From NCBI GenBank assembly GCA_949128115.1, contig OX421962.1, positions 39,331,745 to 39,395,744 of the forward strand: 64,000 nt of DNA, read 5' to 3'. The position numbers were made by a program, and so were the translations under genes. The notes under the pieces are model-generated. The model was not told where the DNA came from. It saw only the letters and a program-made list of their open reading frames with translations, and searched no databases. The stretch is from Anaspis maculata (Eukaryota; Arthropoda; Insecta; Coleoptera; Scraptiidae). Positions 23,701-33,699 of the stretch are shown piece by piece; the first letter of the stretch is position 1; each line of letters begins with the position of its first letter.

Positions 23701-24409
23701 CCTCCAAAACCACAATTCCATCTTCACAGCAGAACTTTATGCTATCTCGCAGGCACTTGTCTATATAAAAACCATCCCGGAACAAAGGTATATAATTTGC
23801 TCAGATTCATTGAGCTCACTACACGCCTTAAAGCAATTATATCCCCGCAACCCCCTTATACAAAATATCAAAGATCAGCTCTTTGACGTAGCTGATAGGG
23901 TAAAATTTCTGTACACTCCAGCGCACGTCGGAATTGAAGGAAATGAGGAAGTGGACGATCTGGCAAAAAGCGCGACGACCTCCATCATTTTCCCATCTTG
24001 CCAAGTAAATCCTCCAGATGATATCAAGACCTACATAAAAAACAAAATAGTCACACTTTGGCAACAAACTTGGAACCTAAAAGATACCCACCTCAAAGAG
24101 ATTAAACCATCCGTCTCTACTACTCTTAAATACCCAGAAAAAAGAAAAGACCAAATAAAACTTTCTAGGCTCAGGCTCGGACACACCAGACTGACACACT
24201 CCTTCCTATTGTCCAGACAAGACCGTGTGCAGTGCGAAATCTGCAACGTCATACTAACCATCGAGCATATTCTCTATGTCTGCCCAAAATACAACATCCA
24301 AAGAACCATGCACAACATAACCGAAAGTGAAATCAACTTGATAGACCCAGACAAATACAACTCTGTACTAAACTTTTTGAAAGATATTGATATATACGAT
24401 TCCATATAA
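20735..24409 (+). CDS. ORF2 endonuclease-reverse transcriptase-RNase H of the I-like element, 1224 aa
   Basis: This polyprotein makes the nick and copies the element RNA at the target. The APE-type endonuclease occupies about residues 1-210: QWNLNG at the N terminus, LQETH, LGDFNSHN and GSDHYPI. Reverse transcriptase (about 450-780) shows YRPISLT, QNGFRKHRST, FFDVEKAYDMTW, NGVPQGS and the catalytic FADD near residue 667. RNase H (about 960-1090) shows IYTDGSK, the Glu of FTAELYAI, CSDS and the late GNEEVDDLAK Asp. A Cys-rich C-terminal motif, CEICNVILTIEHILYVC (about 1167), matches the usual tail of such ORF2 proteins. All catalytic motifs are intact and there are no internal stops, so the element may be active. 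Confidence 0.93.
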   Translation: MFILQWNLNGYYTHLPKLKLLIADDNPPIICLQETHLKSDPSLKGYKCFSKHRLDRERSSGGVSSFVSSNYTTHELDLNTNLEAVAFSIQLKIKIFICNIYIPPNREIIQQELSDLLDQIPTPRIILGDFNSHNIIFGSQYTNQRGQKIEQLLDSSNLTLLNTGSPTRLNTFTGNHSALDLTACSPTLTPYLTWETYSYLYGSDHYPIKIKNHLINVENTSNNSPKWNLKSANWLQYSDEIDSKLESKSFSGKDINKSVQEFTNIMLSAAHNHIGKSSIPKNRKPVPWWNKQVAEAIKNSKNAFNRFKRTNSPENLLIFKKLRARARYVVKKSRKESWENYVSTINPSTPASEVWNKVRQLKSITRPKIATIKNNNQIYDTDNDIAEIMAEHFCANSSDSNFDQDFLQYKRNRESQGVDEHLTSNLHPLNLSLTSADLEEALQSSKDTCPGPDDIPYAFLKNLSCSAKLKLLDIYNEIWQTQKFPNSWSHSTVLPILKPNKPTDEKNSYRPISLTCTMCKVLERIINNRLNWHLEKSNLLHPGQNGFRKHRSTIDNIVQLESEIREAFAVKQSLLAIFFDVEKAYDMTWTRPIIDKLIEWGIKGNILAFIQNFMKNRTFKVKVNSTFSQTKGLENGVPQGSVISVTLFLIAVNEILKKIKSPVRCGLFADDLIIYLRGKDPESTQRILQSTLHTIENWSKTSGFKFSVQKTHCINFSKSKQLRSPLLRLHGKSLKFSNSAKFLGVIFDHKLSWKNHISQVKKSCIQGLNLMKVLSNHSWGADSRTLLMIYQSLIRSKLDYGAIAYMTTRKSYLKSIKTIQSMAIKIAIGAFCTTPVESLLALVNEPSLELRTKRMTLNYAINISANPKSPNYDLVFSDRHKDLYNSNRNIIPPLHERLNRIQLEIDFKIPETSPWQNSSNPPWKLPVVQTILDLAKNKKSEMNHTLIRANFLEIISFFPNHKLIYTDGSKIDNQVASAIITPSSKEAYHLQNHNSIFTAELYAISQALVYIKTIPEQRYIICSDSLSSLHALKQLYPRNPLIQNIKDQLFDVADRVKFLYTPAHVGIEGNEEVDDLAKSATTSIIFPSCQVNPPDDIKTYIKNKIVTLWQQTWNLKDTHLKEIKPSVSTTLKYPEKRKDQIKLSRLRLGHTRLTHSFLLSRQDRVQCEICNVILTIEHILYVCPKYNIQRTMHNITESEINLIDPDKYNSVLNFLKDIDIYDSI

Positions 24410-24503
24410 GCCCTAAATAAAAAACAAACAATGTGAGCTGCTAATAACCTATTACGGTTGATGCAGCAAGATAAACCCTAAGGAAAAAAAAAAAAAAAAA
24501 AAA

Positions 24504-24515
24504 AATATTATCAAG
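24504..24515. repeat. Right target-site duplication of the I-like retrotransposon
   Basis: AATATTATCAAG directly follows the poly(A) run and duplicates 19091-19102. Confidence 0.9.
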
Positions 24516-24679
24516 TAACTATCTACTGGCGTAATCATTGTGAATGGCCTACCCATACCTATAACCAATTTTGATTTTTTTTTGAGCGACCATGCATCAG
24601 CAATAATTAATCAGTAGTAATATAACAAGTGGTATGATTATTATCGATGAAAGTTTCGAATTGAAACCGATTTTGCAGA

Positions 24680-26955
24680 TAAAACGAGTGCGGAGCAAAG
24701 CGAAAAAAGCTAGCAAAGAAATTCGCAATGGATGGATGCAAACATTGTGCAGCTAAAACGACGTGTCCAGAGTACCGCCGTAAGTAATACGGTGGCCCAG
24801 ATGGCCGAATTGGCAGGTATCCATCATACGAAACTCCCAAACTTGGATGGACAAATCCCATGGACGATCTACAAGATATAATTTGACGTTGTGGCCGAGG
24901 TGAACGGATGGAATGACGACGATAAAGCTTAGGCACTAATCCTTGCTTTATGAGGTACAGTGTGTTGGAGCTGATGTCGACGCTTCCGCAGACCGAGCAG
25001 GAAGACTTGTAGAAGCTTCCCAAGATTCTGGAACTCCGCGGGTGGCAGGTTCACTAGACTCAGTTTTGGGCAAGAACGCAAAGAAGCGGAGAAAGCTTAC
25101 AGGAATTTGGAACTGATGTCCAGAGGCAGGCTCTTCTAGCGTACCCAACGTACCTAGAGCGCACCTTTTGGCATACATCACAAGAGATACCCACCTTCGT
25201 CTATGGAATAAGAGACCAAGACCTGCGTAAGATGGTGATGATCAAAAACCCAGTCGACATCAGCGACGCACTGACCAAGGCGATTTGCACTGAGGCAGTC
25301 AAAGATGTACGCACACGTCCAGTCAAGGTGAGCGTTAAGGAATCTAAAGGTTCTCATACTACTCTCGAAAAACCGATCGAAGAAATGTATAGGGAAATCC
25401 TCAACGTTTTGTCTCGGAATAAACCCCAAGACCAGACAAGAGCTGGAGTAAGACCACGTTGCTTCGGGTGTGAAAAACCGAGACATCTTTGTCAAGAGAA
25501 AGCAATTGCACAGGAGGAAGACCGCGTTGATTCATTTGTGGAAAGGATGGCCATCTGCAGCGTGATTGCCGGCACCAGTACTGTTCAGTAGACCGTTCCA
25601 TGCTAGAACGGGGAGCTGCATGCTGATCGAGGAATTCAACCTCATCCTGGAAAGAGTCATATATGGCAATACGAATGGTCTTTCTCGAAGACAATGCAAC
25701 GACGACTGTAGGCATTGCAATAGGGTGAACCAGCAGAGTGGGAACGTTGAAGTCAAAGCACTCACTGTAGATACTCTGAGAAATTAGACTACGGCTGAGC
25801 TTAAGAAGGAGCAGCGCGAGGACCCAGTCGTCGGTTCACTTGCTGAAAGAAAGGAACTTGGCCAGGGCAGACCAAAGTGGGTCAAGATCTCTGGTGAAGG
25901 GCCCGAATTAAAGGCTCTCTGGGCTCAGTGGAATTCTCTGAGGATGGAGAATGGGAGAGTCCTGATGGAAGGAAGGAGATGGTTCATTTGGTGCTTCTCA
26001 AGAAGAGAGTGAAAAAGGTCCCGAAGAAGACGCACGATGGTGTCACTGGAGGACACCTTGGGGTGAACAAGATGTTGGCCAAGGTACGCGAGCGGTTTTA
26101 CTGGATCCTGGGCGGGAACGACGTGGAAACATGGTGTCGCCAGTATGAGGTTTATGCATGCGGTCAGCAAGGGACCAAGAACTCGCACCTAAGGGGAGCT
26201 GAAGACTTACAATGTTGGAGCGCCTTTTAAACGCATCGCGATCGATGTGGCTGCCCCGTTTCCCACAACAGGAGATGGCAACAAATACTTCCTGGTTGCC
26301 ATGGACTTGAAGTAGTCCGGCAAGTGGCCGGAAGCGTACGCCCTGCAAGTGAAGCCTACGTGCCGGATGGAACTATGTTCCATCACTCCCCCCACTTAAT
26401 CCAGAATCCAGCGTACGCCCTGTCCAACCAAGGGGCTTCTACAGTGGCGAGTGTGCTGGTGGACAATCTGATCAGCCGTTTCGGTGTACCTTTGGAGTTA
26501 CACTCAGACCCACCCTACTCGGGATCCAGAAGACCAGGACGACGCCTTTTCACCCACGGTCTGACGAAATGGTTGAAGGGTTCAACAGGATTATGGAACA
26601 ACACCTGTCAGGTCGTGGATGAGCATCAGCGAGACTGGGATCGTAATCTGCCGGTACTCCCAATGGCGTATCGCGCTGCCATTCACGACACCACGGGGAA
26701 ACACCGGCACGTGTCCTTTTTGGCCGAAAGATTCGCCTCCCCTGCAATTTACAATTTGGCACGCCATAGAATAATGATCCTAAGGACACTCCCGATTACG
26801 TTGACAACCTAAGGTAAAGAATGTGCGACATCAACGTGTTGGTTTGGAAACGGATTCGAATCGTCACCGACCGAAAGAAGCGCAAGAAATGAAGGTCTCC
26901 GAAGTTGTATCCGTCGTGGGAAGGACCGGACCGTATACATGTCTGTCAAGAGGTG
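24680..26955 (+). pseudogene. Ty3/gypsy relict: gag joined to integrase, RT region missing
   Basis: Plus-strand pieces, broken by stops and frameshifts: gag from about 24690 with a longer open part at 25232-25591 ending in a knuckle-like CFGCEKPRHLC; then directly the integrase zinc region (H-x3-H-type GVTGGHLGVNKML and following CRQYEVYACGQQG, 25928-26190); integrase core remains (NKYFLVAMDL, VDNLISRFGVPLELHSD, 26260-26510); and the C-terminal SPKLYPSWEGP-like motif near 26900. Protease, RT and RNase H are absent between gag and integrase, so about 2 kb was deleted. At about 26955 the sequence changes orientation into an inverted gag fragment. The copy cannot produce functional protein. Confidence 0.8.
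26346..26410 (+). mobile_element. 65-bp retroposon tip inserted in the integrase remnant
   Basis: The insert runs from CAAGTGAAGCCTACGTGCC to AATCCAGAATCCA and is flanked by the 12-bp direct repeat GCGTACGCCCTG (26334-26345, 26411-26422). Without it and one repeat copy the integrase reads KWPEAYALSNQ. It is the extreme 3' end of the repeat family also found at 31540, 37190, 38390, 39600 and 53645, so it is a severely 5'-truncated retroposition. Confidence 0.85.
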
Positions 26956-27600
26956 CGCTCTGGGTACGTTGGGTACGCAAGAAGAGCCAGCCTCTGGACA
27001 CTGGAGACATCAGCTCCAAATTCCTGTAAGTTTTCTCAGCTTCTTTGCGTTCTTTCCATGGAGTTTGTCCATCTAAATCTGGCAGTTTCGTATGATGGAT
27101 ACCTGCCAATGCGGCCATTCGGCCACCGTATTACTTACGGCGGGTACTCTGGACACGTCGTTCTAGCTGCACAATGTTTACCTTCATCCATTGCAATTTT
27201 TTCTGCTAGCTTCTCACATTGCTGTCGAGGTATCGCGTGTGCTGTTCCATAGCCACCATCAGCTCTTCTAGATGCTTCTTCTCTTTTTCTTTCTCTTTCA
27301 TACGCTTCTTTTCCTGCTCTTCGACCTAGTCGCAGGCCGAATTATTCTTAATTATACCGTTTCTGACACCAAATGCTACGTATTACGCGTTTGGGTTCTT
27401 TTATAATTGAGACGACGTTTAAACTCACACTGCTTATTAGAGCTTACCCACTACTATAAATACACGTCAGTTATTATTCGTGCTTGGGGTGTATCGCCGA
27501 TCACTATTCGTTTTGTCGCTCTGGATTTGAAAATGATCTGTCGGCCGAGCCATCGGTGCTTATATCGTATATACCTCCGACTATTATTTTGAAACCTTCC
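26956..27600 (-). pseudogene. Inverted gypsy 5' fragment: gag, primer-binding site and probable LTR
   Basis: On the minus strand this is a second copy of the gag region at 24710-25170, for example AACGACGTGTCCAGAGTACC near 27140, with the interval matching about 24870-25060 deleted. Upstream in the same orientation are a Lys/Glu-rich gag start (about 27235-27330) and TTTGGTGTCAGAAACGG (27358-27374), which resembles the leader/primer-binding region of gypsy elements. About 27378-27600 is then the likely LTR; its outer end is not certain. Confidence 0.65.
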
Positions 27601-28470
27601 ACCGGTTCTCTACCAAATCCACATTGACCCCCAGCTGCCTAAATTCGTGGAATTTCAGTGACAACGCTTTTCGTGTGCATTGCCAGCGTGTTTTGGAGTG
27701 GCGCCTCCGCCAATTGGACTGATGTGTTCTACCCGCCTGTTGTGTCTCCATGTAAATCAAATGGGCCAAACCTTGCGCTTTGTTCCGGAATGCATAAGAT
27801 TTCGCAAATCGTGACACAGTGTTCGAACGGTCTAGGTAGAAGAACTGCGTGTGCCCTCGAATGCAGAGAGAATCGCCCCTCCTAAGTCGTAACAGTATAT
27901 TTTGAAATTTCAGTTTTCGTAAAATTCGATTTTATTTTTTCGAAAAATACTCTTATATTCTCTTGCCAGTTCTCGAATGAGGGGCTGTGATTTTGTTTTG
28001 ATTTTTTCGGCAGACACGTTTAGCCGAGGATCACGACAGAAAAATCCATCTGTGTCTCTTTCGCACTGCCGGTAGTCCGCAGTCTGTCCTTGTGATAGAA
28101 GTACCTACCTACCTACCTTCCTCTAGAGTCTAGGCTTTATTGTTGCGTAATATAATGTAAAAAAACTTAGCTGCCTACGCTTTCAGCCGAGAGGGTGTGC
28201 AGATAAGAATCAGGTTATCAGCCCTCGACGTTCGACAAATATGAAGGTGGTCTGAAGTTATCGCTATTTCGAAATTTGACATAACATGACCTGCAAATTT
28301 TGTTTTAAAGAGAAAACCTAACAGTAACGAGATGTTATAATATATCATTATCGTAAAAAAGTGATAATTCTAATCGTAAAAACACGTTAATTCGCAAATC
28401 AAGGTCGATCTTCCGCTTGGTAGGGATATTTATTTGATTTATTGAAGGGCTTGGCATGCGCGAGAACATT
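27601..28470. other. Intergenic region upstream of AKR-B
   Basis: No gene, inverted repeat or transposon motif was recognised. It contains a TACCTACCTACCTACC microsatellite near 28103. Short frames at 27584-27885 on both strands have no recognisable domain. Confidence 0.4.
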
Positions 28471-28472
28471 TC

Positions 28473-28478
28473 TATAAA
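28473..28478 (+). promoter_or_regulatory. Probable TATA box of AKR-B
   Basis: TATAAA lies 134 bp upstream of the start codon, in the context TTTCTATAAAACTACAC. Transcription would start near 28503, giving a 5' UTR of about 110 bases. No perfect TCAGT initiator is seen. Confidence 0.5.
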
Positions 28479-28611
28479 ACTACACTTTCGAGTGAGCGCA
28501 CAACCAGAAACAAAAACCGAGTGCGGCAGTGACCTTCACGTTGTATTTCGGGATCGCACATAACGTAATTGAGAATATTCAAACGGCAAACATAAATTTT
28601 ACATATTGAAA

Positions 28612-31423
28612 ATGGCATCCAAAGTTCCAACAGTGAAATTCAACAATGGACAAGTTTTTCCAATATTCGGACTGGGCACCTGGAAGGTAAATCATTTATA
28701 TGGCAAATACTTAATTATAATTACCTGCATTTTTATTACAATGACTAATGAAAGGAAAACGATATTATTTTATAAGCATGCAAATGGGTATAGTAATACA
28801 AATGAGAAATAATACCTTTAGTGTCTTTACAGTAGAGAAATACCTACGTATGATCGGAATTCATAATAGTCGAAATTGACTTGGATTAGCTATCAGGCAT
28901 TAAGGCTGTATTCTCAGCAGGCCAAAATTATTTTGAGGCTTTCTCGCTCAAAAATGAAGATAAAAACTCAATTTTTTTTTACGGTGACTGAGTGTATTAA
29001 AAGATTTAATACAGAGCGTCTTTTCGGCTCCAACGGCTCTGTACTCAATTTTCTAAGTCTCTCAAAATTATAAAACAGTTTATAATTTTTTCGTTTATTG
29101 TCAAAAAATGTTTAGGAACTTTTCCAGTGTTTTAGGGCTATTCGGCATCTAAAAAAATGTGGAGTAATCCAAACGGAAGCAAGGTGAACAAACATTTATT
29201 GGAATCCCATCAAAATCTCTATATCTCTTTATCTTTATTTTTGAGAGAGAAATATTGATACCCTGCGTAGTTATACAGCCTTAAAGTTATAATAATCATT
29301 TTTCAAAAATATTATTTTTCCGCGTTTCTGCATTGTTACTCTTTTTGTCACGATCCGCCTATGATTTGTCTCCACCTTCCCGCGTTCATCGCCACAAAGC
29401 AGAAATGCCTCGTAAAGTATAAGTAATTCTCGACTATTGTGAACTCCGACTATATAGACGTATTATACCTACCTATCCTATAGACACACTCTACAATCAC
29501 TATCAGGAGGTGGTGTGTAGTACTTTAGAGGTACAAGCTACCCTATAGCCGCATCTATACTAACTTCCAATAAAATTTCAATTGAGTTCTATTATCCAAG
29601 TTCCCCGACCTCAATCCACTAAATTTTGTTATAAAATAAGTGAATAACTTTCAACCTATCCTTCGGCCAACTTTTATTGGGATATAAGGTATTGTTGCAA
29701 AATGTATCACGAATCACGATGTCGGTAGAGTAGTTTTTTAGGCAATTGAAGTTTTTACTCTAGTTCTATTCTACTTCTAGTGAGTTCTAACAAACACATT
29801 TCCACTGAATTCTAAAAAATAAAACCGAAGAGCTCGATATCATTATGTTGGAGGCGCAGAAGTGAGGACGGCGTGAAACTTGCTTAATTCGCGGCAATCG
29901 CAGTGCCATTGGAAGATATAACATGTTAAGACTGTTATACGCCGTTACCATGATGATCCTCACAGTAGTTAGGGCTCCAAAGTTATCGAGACGTTAAGTT
30001 CACCATAAAATACTGTTACAGTAAAAGTCCTTCAATTAGACTTCCATTCACATGGACTAAGTATTCTTAACGTACCTACCTAGGCACATCTACTACATCA
30101 CAGCCGAAAAACCCAGAATTGACTAAAAAAGAACGTTGCTTTTTCTTCACTCCACCGGATGATCCGCTCTTACTCCTGCATTGAGACTCATTGTGATATT
30201 CTTGCTACTTCCGCCTCGGTCATCAGGAACGTTTTCGGCTATTTATCATGATTGCTTCGGGCTTGTTCTGTCTTCATTGTGTTTCTTACTTGTATACTGC
30301 CTTTGCATTATTACATTCTTTAATAGGTAATACTCTGTTGAATGTTAACAAAATAATAATATTAATAATAATATTTTTTTAATATTAAGTTTAAAGCCTC
30401 TGTATCTTGTCATTTAGTCAAAACCTGGTGAAGTAACCCAAGCCGTGAAGGACGCCATCGATATTGGCTACCGTCATATCGATTGTGCCCATATTTATGG
30501 GAACGAAAAAGAAGTCGGTGCAGCTATCAAGGCCAAAATCGCCGAAAAAGTGGTCAAACGCGAAGATCTTTATATCACCAGCAAACTATGGAACACCATG
30601 CACAGACCAGATTTGGTCGAGCCAGCCCTTCGCTCAACTCTCAGTAACCTGGGACTTGAGTATCTCGATCTCTACCTCATCCACTGGCCATTCGCCTTGA
30701 AGGTTCGTTGTTGATCGCCTGCCGAAACCGCAACCAACTTTTTACTAAATTCAAATCTTTACGCAGGAAGGAGGTGAACTGTTTCCAACTAATCCTGATG
30801 GCACGACCGCATACAGCGACGTCGACTACCTCGACACCTGGAAGGCCATGGAAGCCGTCAATAAGAAAGGACTCGCCAAATCGATCGGCGTCTCCAACTT
30901 CAACAAGAAACAACTCGAGCGTCTCATCGCCAACTCCAGCACCGTGCCGGCCAACAACCAAATCGAAATCCACCCCTATCTAGTCCAGAGCAAGCTCAGC
31001 GAGTTTTGCAAATCCAAAGGCATCACCGTGACGGCCTACAGTCCGCTGGGGTCTCCGGACAGGCCCTGGGCCAAGCCCGGCGATCCGCAACTGTTGGATG
31101 ATCCGAAGATCAAGGAGCTCGCCGCGAAGTACAAGAAGACCCCGGCGCAAGTCGTGCTGAAATACCAAGTGCAGCGCGGACACATCACCATTCCGAAGTC
31201 CGTGACGAAATCGAGGATCAGGGAGAACTTCGAAATCTGGGATTTCAACTTGACTGATGAAGACATCAAGCTGATCAATACGTTCGATTGCAATGGGAGG
31301 ATATGCCCTTACGATGAGTAAGTTTTGATATAAGGAAGAGAAATGCCCGGATTCTAATTGTTTGTTTTGTTTTGCAGTGCCTATACCCATAAGGACCATC
31401 CTTTCGTTAATGATGAATATTAA
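28612..31423 (+). CDS. AKR-B: aldo-keto reductase (aldose reductase-like), 4 exons, 318 aa
   Basis: Exons 28612-28686, 30418-30702, 30767-31317, 31378-31423; 957 nt, open, all GT-AG. The start [13 protein letters not shown] and the end HPFVNDEY frame a standard AKR1 barrel. Tetrad: Asp47 (YRHIDCAH), Tyr52 (YGNE), Lys81 (ITSKLW), His114 (LIHWP); cofactor motif [10 protein letters not shown]. It should reduce aldehydes or ketones with NADPH in the cytosol; the natural substrate is unknown. Its third exon equals exons 3 plus 4 of AKR-A and AKR-C (551 = 195 + 356 nt), so that intron is absent here. The 3' half is more GC-rich than the neighbours. Intron 1 is 1731 bp and hosts a 377-bp MITE. Confidence 0.95.
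28904..29280. mobile_element. 377-bp MITE with TTAA target site, in AKR-B intron 1
   Basis: TTAA flanks both ends (28900-28903, 29281-29284). The termini GGCTGTATTCTCAGCAGG and CCTGCGTAGTTATACAGCC are imperfect inverted repeats. The TTAA target suggests a piggyBac-type mobiliser. It is non-coding. Confidence 0.7.
29285..30417. other. Rest of AKR-B intron 1
   Basis: AT-rich, with no supported feature apart from TAGGTACCTA-like motifs and an AATAATATT run just before the acceptor CATTTAG. Confidence 0.5.
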
Positions 31424-31539
31424 GGGCAAAGAGATATGACATGGATCGCTTGGTTACCTATTAATGTTGCTTGTTTGAATATCTTTGATTAAAATGAAGT
31501 ATTATTCTTTAAAAATTGCGTTTCATTCGGGTCACTCAA

Positions 31540-31866
31540 GTTTTTCATTCTGGATTTTATTAGGGGAGTTGATGAGACAGTTCCATCGGACACGTAGGTC
31601 TCGCTTTTGGTTCCATTATTGTACCATTGTACCACCTCCTCAGGCCAGATGGACTCACCGAGTCGCAATGTGATGCTTAATATTCGGTCCATCAGAGTAG
31701 GTACTGGGGTACTCAATCGCCCGGGTTCATCGGAATTTCGCCAGACCCTCAACAGCAAGTGCAGGTATAATAATACCCGGTGCTTGCGCTGATCCAATCT
31801 TTTAATGGCTCCGTCCCGCCTCTAGCCCACGCTGACGGTTATCTTCTACACTTTGCCGTACTGCCG
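31540..31866 (-). mobile_element. 5'-truncated retroposon 3' end (family R), copy 2
   Basis: On the minus strand the unit ends in AATAAAATCCAGAATG-type sequence, the common 3' end of this family. Shared blocks with the copies at 38390 and 39600 include the inverse of CACGTAGG, the ...GGCCAG...ACTCACCGAG block and TTGCCGTACTGC at the far end. The family identity (SINE or non-LTR 3' UTR) is not resolved. Confidence 0.6.
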
Positions 31867-32049
31867 GTTGCAAACGTAATACTCGGAGAGGTTTGCCCAG
31901 AGCCATTCGAGGGGAATACATCAGCTAGTGTCGAGTTTCATCTCTCCACTGGAGCGGCGTAAGTACCTACTCCATATTATGCTATGTTATGAAGCGTAGC
32001 AATCCTATCATTTGTTAGACCAGAACACCAGGGGTGCAATTCTTGGGTA

Positions 32050-32315
32050 TCCGCTATGTGCGTTCGCCAAAAAAGTGAGAGGAGTCGACATCAGCGCTCA
32101 AGTGACGATTTACGAAACTGAATAATCCCTATTTATTCTGTTTTCGGTAGCTAGATGTCGCTCCTCGACTGAATGCACATGGTGATTCCGCTACGTGCGT
32201 TCGCCGGGAGGAGTCGACTCAACGCTTTAAGTGGTGATTAACATAACTGAAGGATGCCTATTTGTGTTATTTTCGGCTGCGAGATGTCGCTACTCGACTG
32301 AATGCACATAGCGGA
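32050..32315. mobile_element. 266-bp element: TIRs and an internal direct duplication, TA target
   Basis: The ends TCCGCTATGTGC and GCACATAGCGGA are inverted, with TA on both sides (32048-32049, 32316-32317). Inside, a unit of about 125 bp occurs twice (32050-32180 and 32187-32309; shared CGTTCGCC, AGGAGTCGAC, TTTTCGG, GAGATGTCGCT). Its right TA is also the left TA of the next element. Confidence 0.65.
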
Positions 32316-32317
32316 TA

Positions 32318-33470
32318 CAGGGTGATTTTTTAAGAAGCACCACCCCTCGACCCACCCCCAATTTCTCGCTGCACAATATTTTTCTGACAAAATGCTGAAA
32401 CAGATCGATTTTCTTTTCCATGGGGACATACAACTAGAGTATTTTCAATCTCTCCGTTCCATCCCCCTAGGCAGGGTGACTACCCTTTCAAGAATTTCAA
32501 ATGGAACTTGCACATCATTTTGAAGGTCTACTTTTAATTCCCTTTCCATATTTGAGGCTAATTTTAAGTTTCATTCTGGTGAGTTTCGTACATCTTATCC
32601 TGCATACCATAACCATAATTAATAATTTTAGTTATTTCTTGTTTTTACTATAGTCCTCAATTTTGAATATATGTACCTAGTTATATTGCGTGCGCACTGT
32701 GTCCACAATTTCCCAACGGAATAGGGGTGTATAGTTCAAAAAAAATTAAATCCATCAACCCATTATGAAGTTAAAATTTTTCAAAATCGGATTCTTTTCG
32801 ATTTTTTGTCAACATTGTAACTGAAAAATCAGTTGATCCCTTCAGTAAACGTCTTCGATTGGAAGAAAACACGGACACCAGATTCAGGCGATCATTTTTC
32901 ACCCCATGGTTGCAACTAAGCTAGGGTAGGGGATGAGAATACCCTTTCAGAATTTTCAATTACAACAGGAGCTGAAATAAGTGATACCCTTTTTCCAAAG
33001 ACCTTAAATCCTCTTCCGAAGTTCAAAATAAGGAGTTAAAAATTAGCCCATAACCCTTCTAGCTCTCCTACCCCAACTTAGTCCCAACCATGGGGTGAAA
33101 AATGATAATTTAAATTTGGTGTTTATCTTTTCTTCCAATCCAAGATGTTTACTGAAGAAATCAACCGGTTTTTTCCTCGGTTTGATTGATTGAGGCAGAG
33201 TTTGTGCGGGTCGGACCACTATCTACGCCATTGGATGATCTTGACAGAAGTTATTAATTATCGAATTATATCTGAGAATTATAGGTGCGAAATTTGAGCT
33301 AAATCGGCCAAGTTCGAAAGGTTCAATTAAAAAACGATAGACGAAATTTCAACTTTGAAGGGCTATAACTCGAGAGCGAATCTCCAACTTGAAAAAACGG
33401 CATAGATTGCACTCACCTTTTCGTAAGACAAACCTCCAGTATAAAGGTGACCACTTTATTCTGAGACACC
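32318..33470. mobile_element. Composite of fold-back remnants, including FB1 copy 2
   Basis: It begins CAGGGTGATTTTTTAAGAAG and shares ACAGATCGATTTTC with the 18020-19023 element, but the matching right end is missing. A second hairpin follows: 32815-32930 and 33085-33180 are inverted copies (GAAGAAAACAC with TTTCACCCCATGGTTG). The boundaries between the parts are not clear. It is non-coding. Confidence 0.5.
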
Positions 33471-33699
33471 TGTATAGATGCTTTGAGCCTTTAGAATATT
33501 TGAAGAACTTTCAAATTATTGAGAAATATTCAATTTGGGAAAAGAAGCTTCGATGGAAAAAGTTATTTATATTTGAAACAGAACTGGGAAAATACAATTC
33601 TGCAAAGAAAAAATTACATCCAAGAATGTATTAAACAAGTTTTTTTTTTATCCAACGGAATGTGATTTCACCAGATCACATGAAACATAATAATCCACC

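Larger units (their letters stand above)
19103..24503 (+). mobile_element. Full-length I-like non-LTR retrotransposon, 5.4 kb
   Basis: The element has a 321-bp 5' UTR, two long intact ORFs (19424-20722 and 20735-24409), a short 3' UTR and an uninterrupted run of about 20 A from 24484. It is bounded by a perfect 12-bp target duplication, AATATTATCAAG. An endonuclease, reverse transcriptase and RNase H in one ORF2 place it in the I superfamily, since most jockey-clade elements lack RNase H. Intact frames and a perfect duplication indicate recent mobility. No terminal repeats are present, as expected. Confidence 0.93.
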
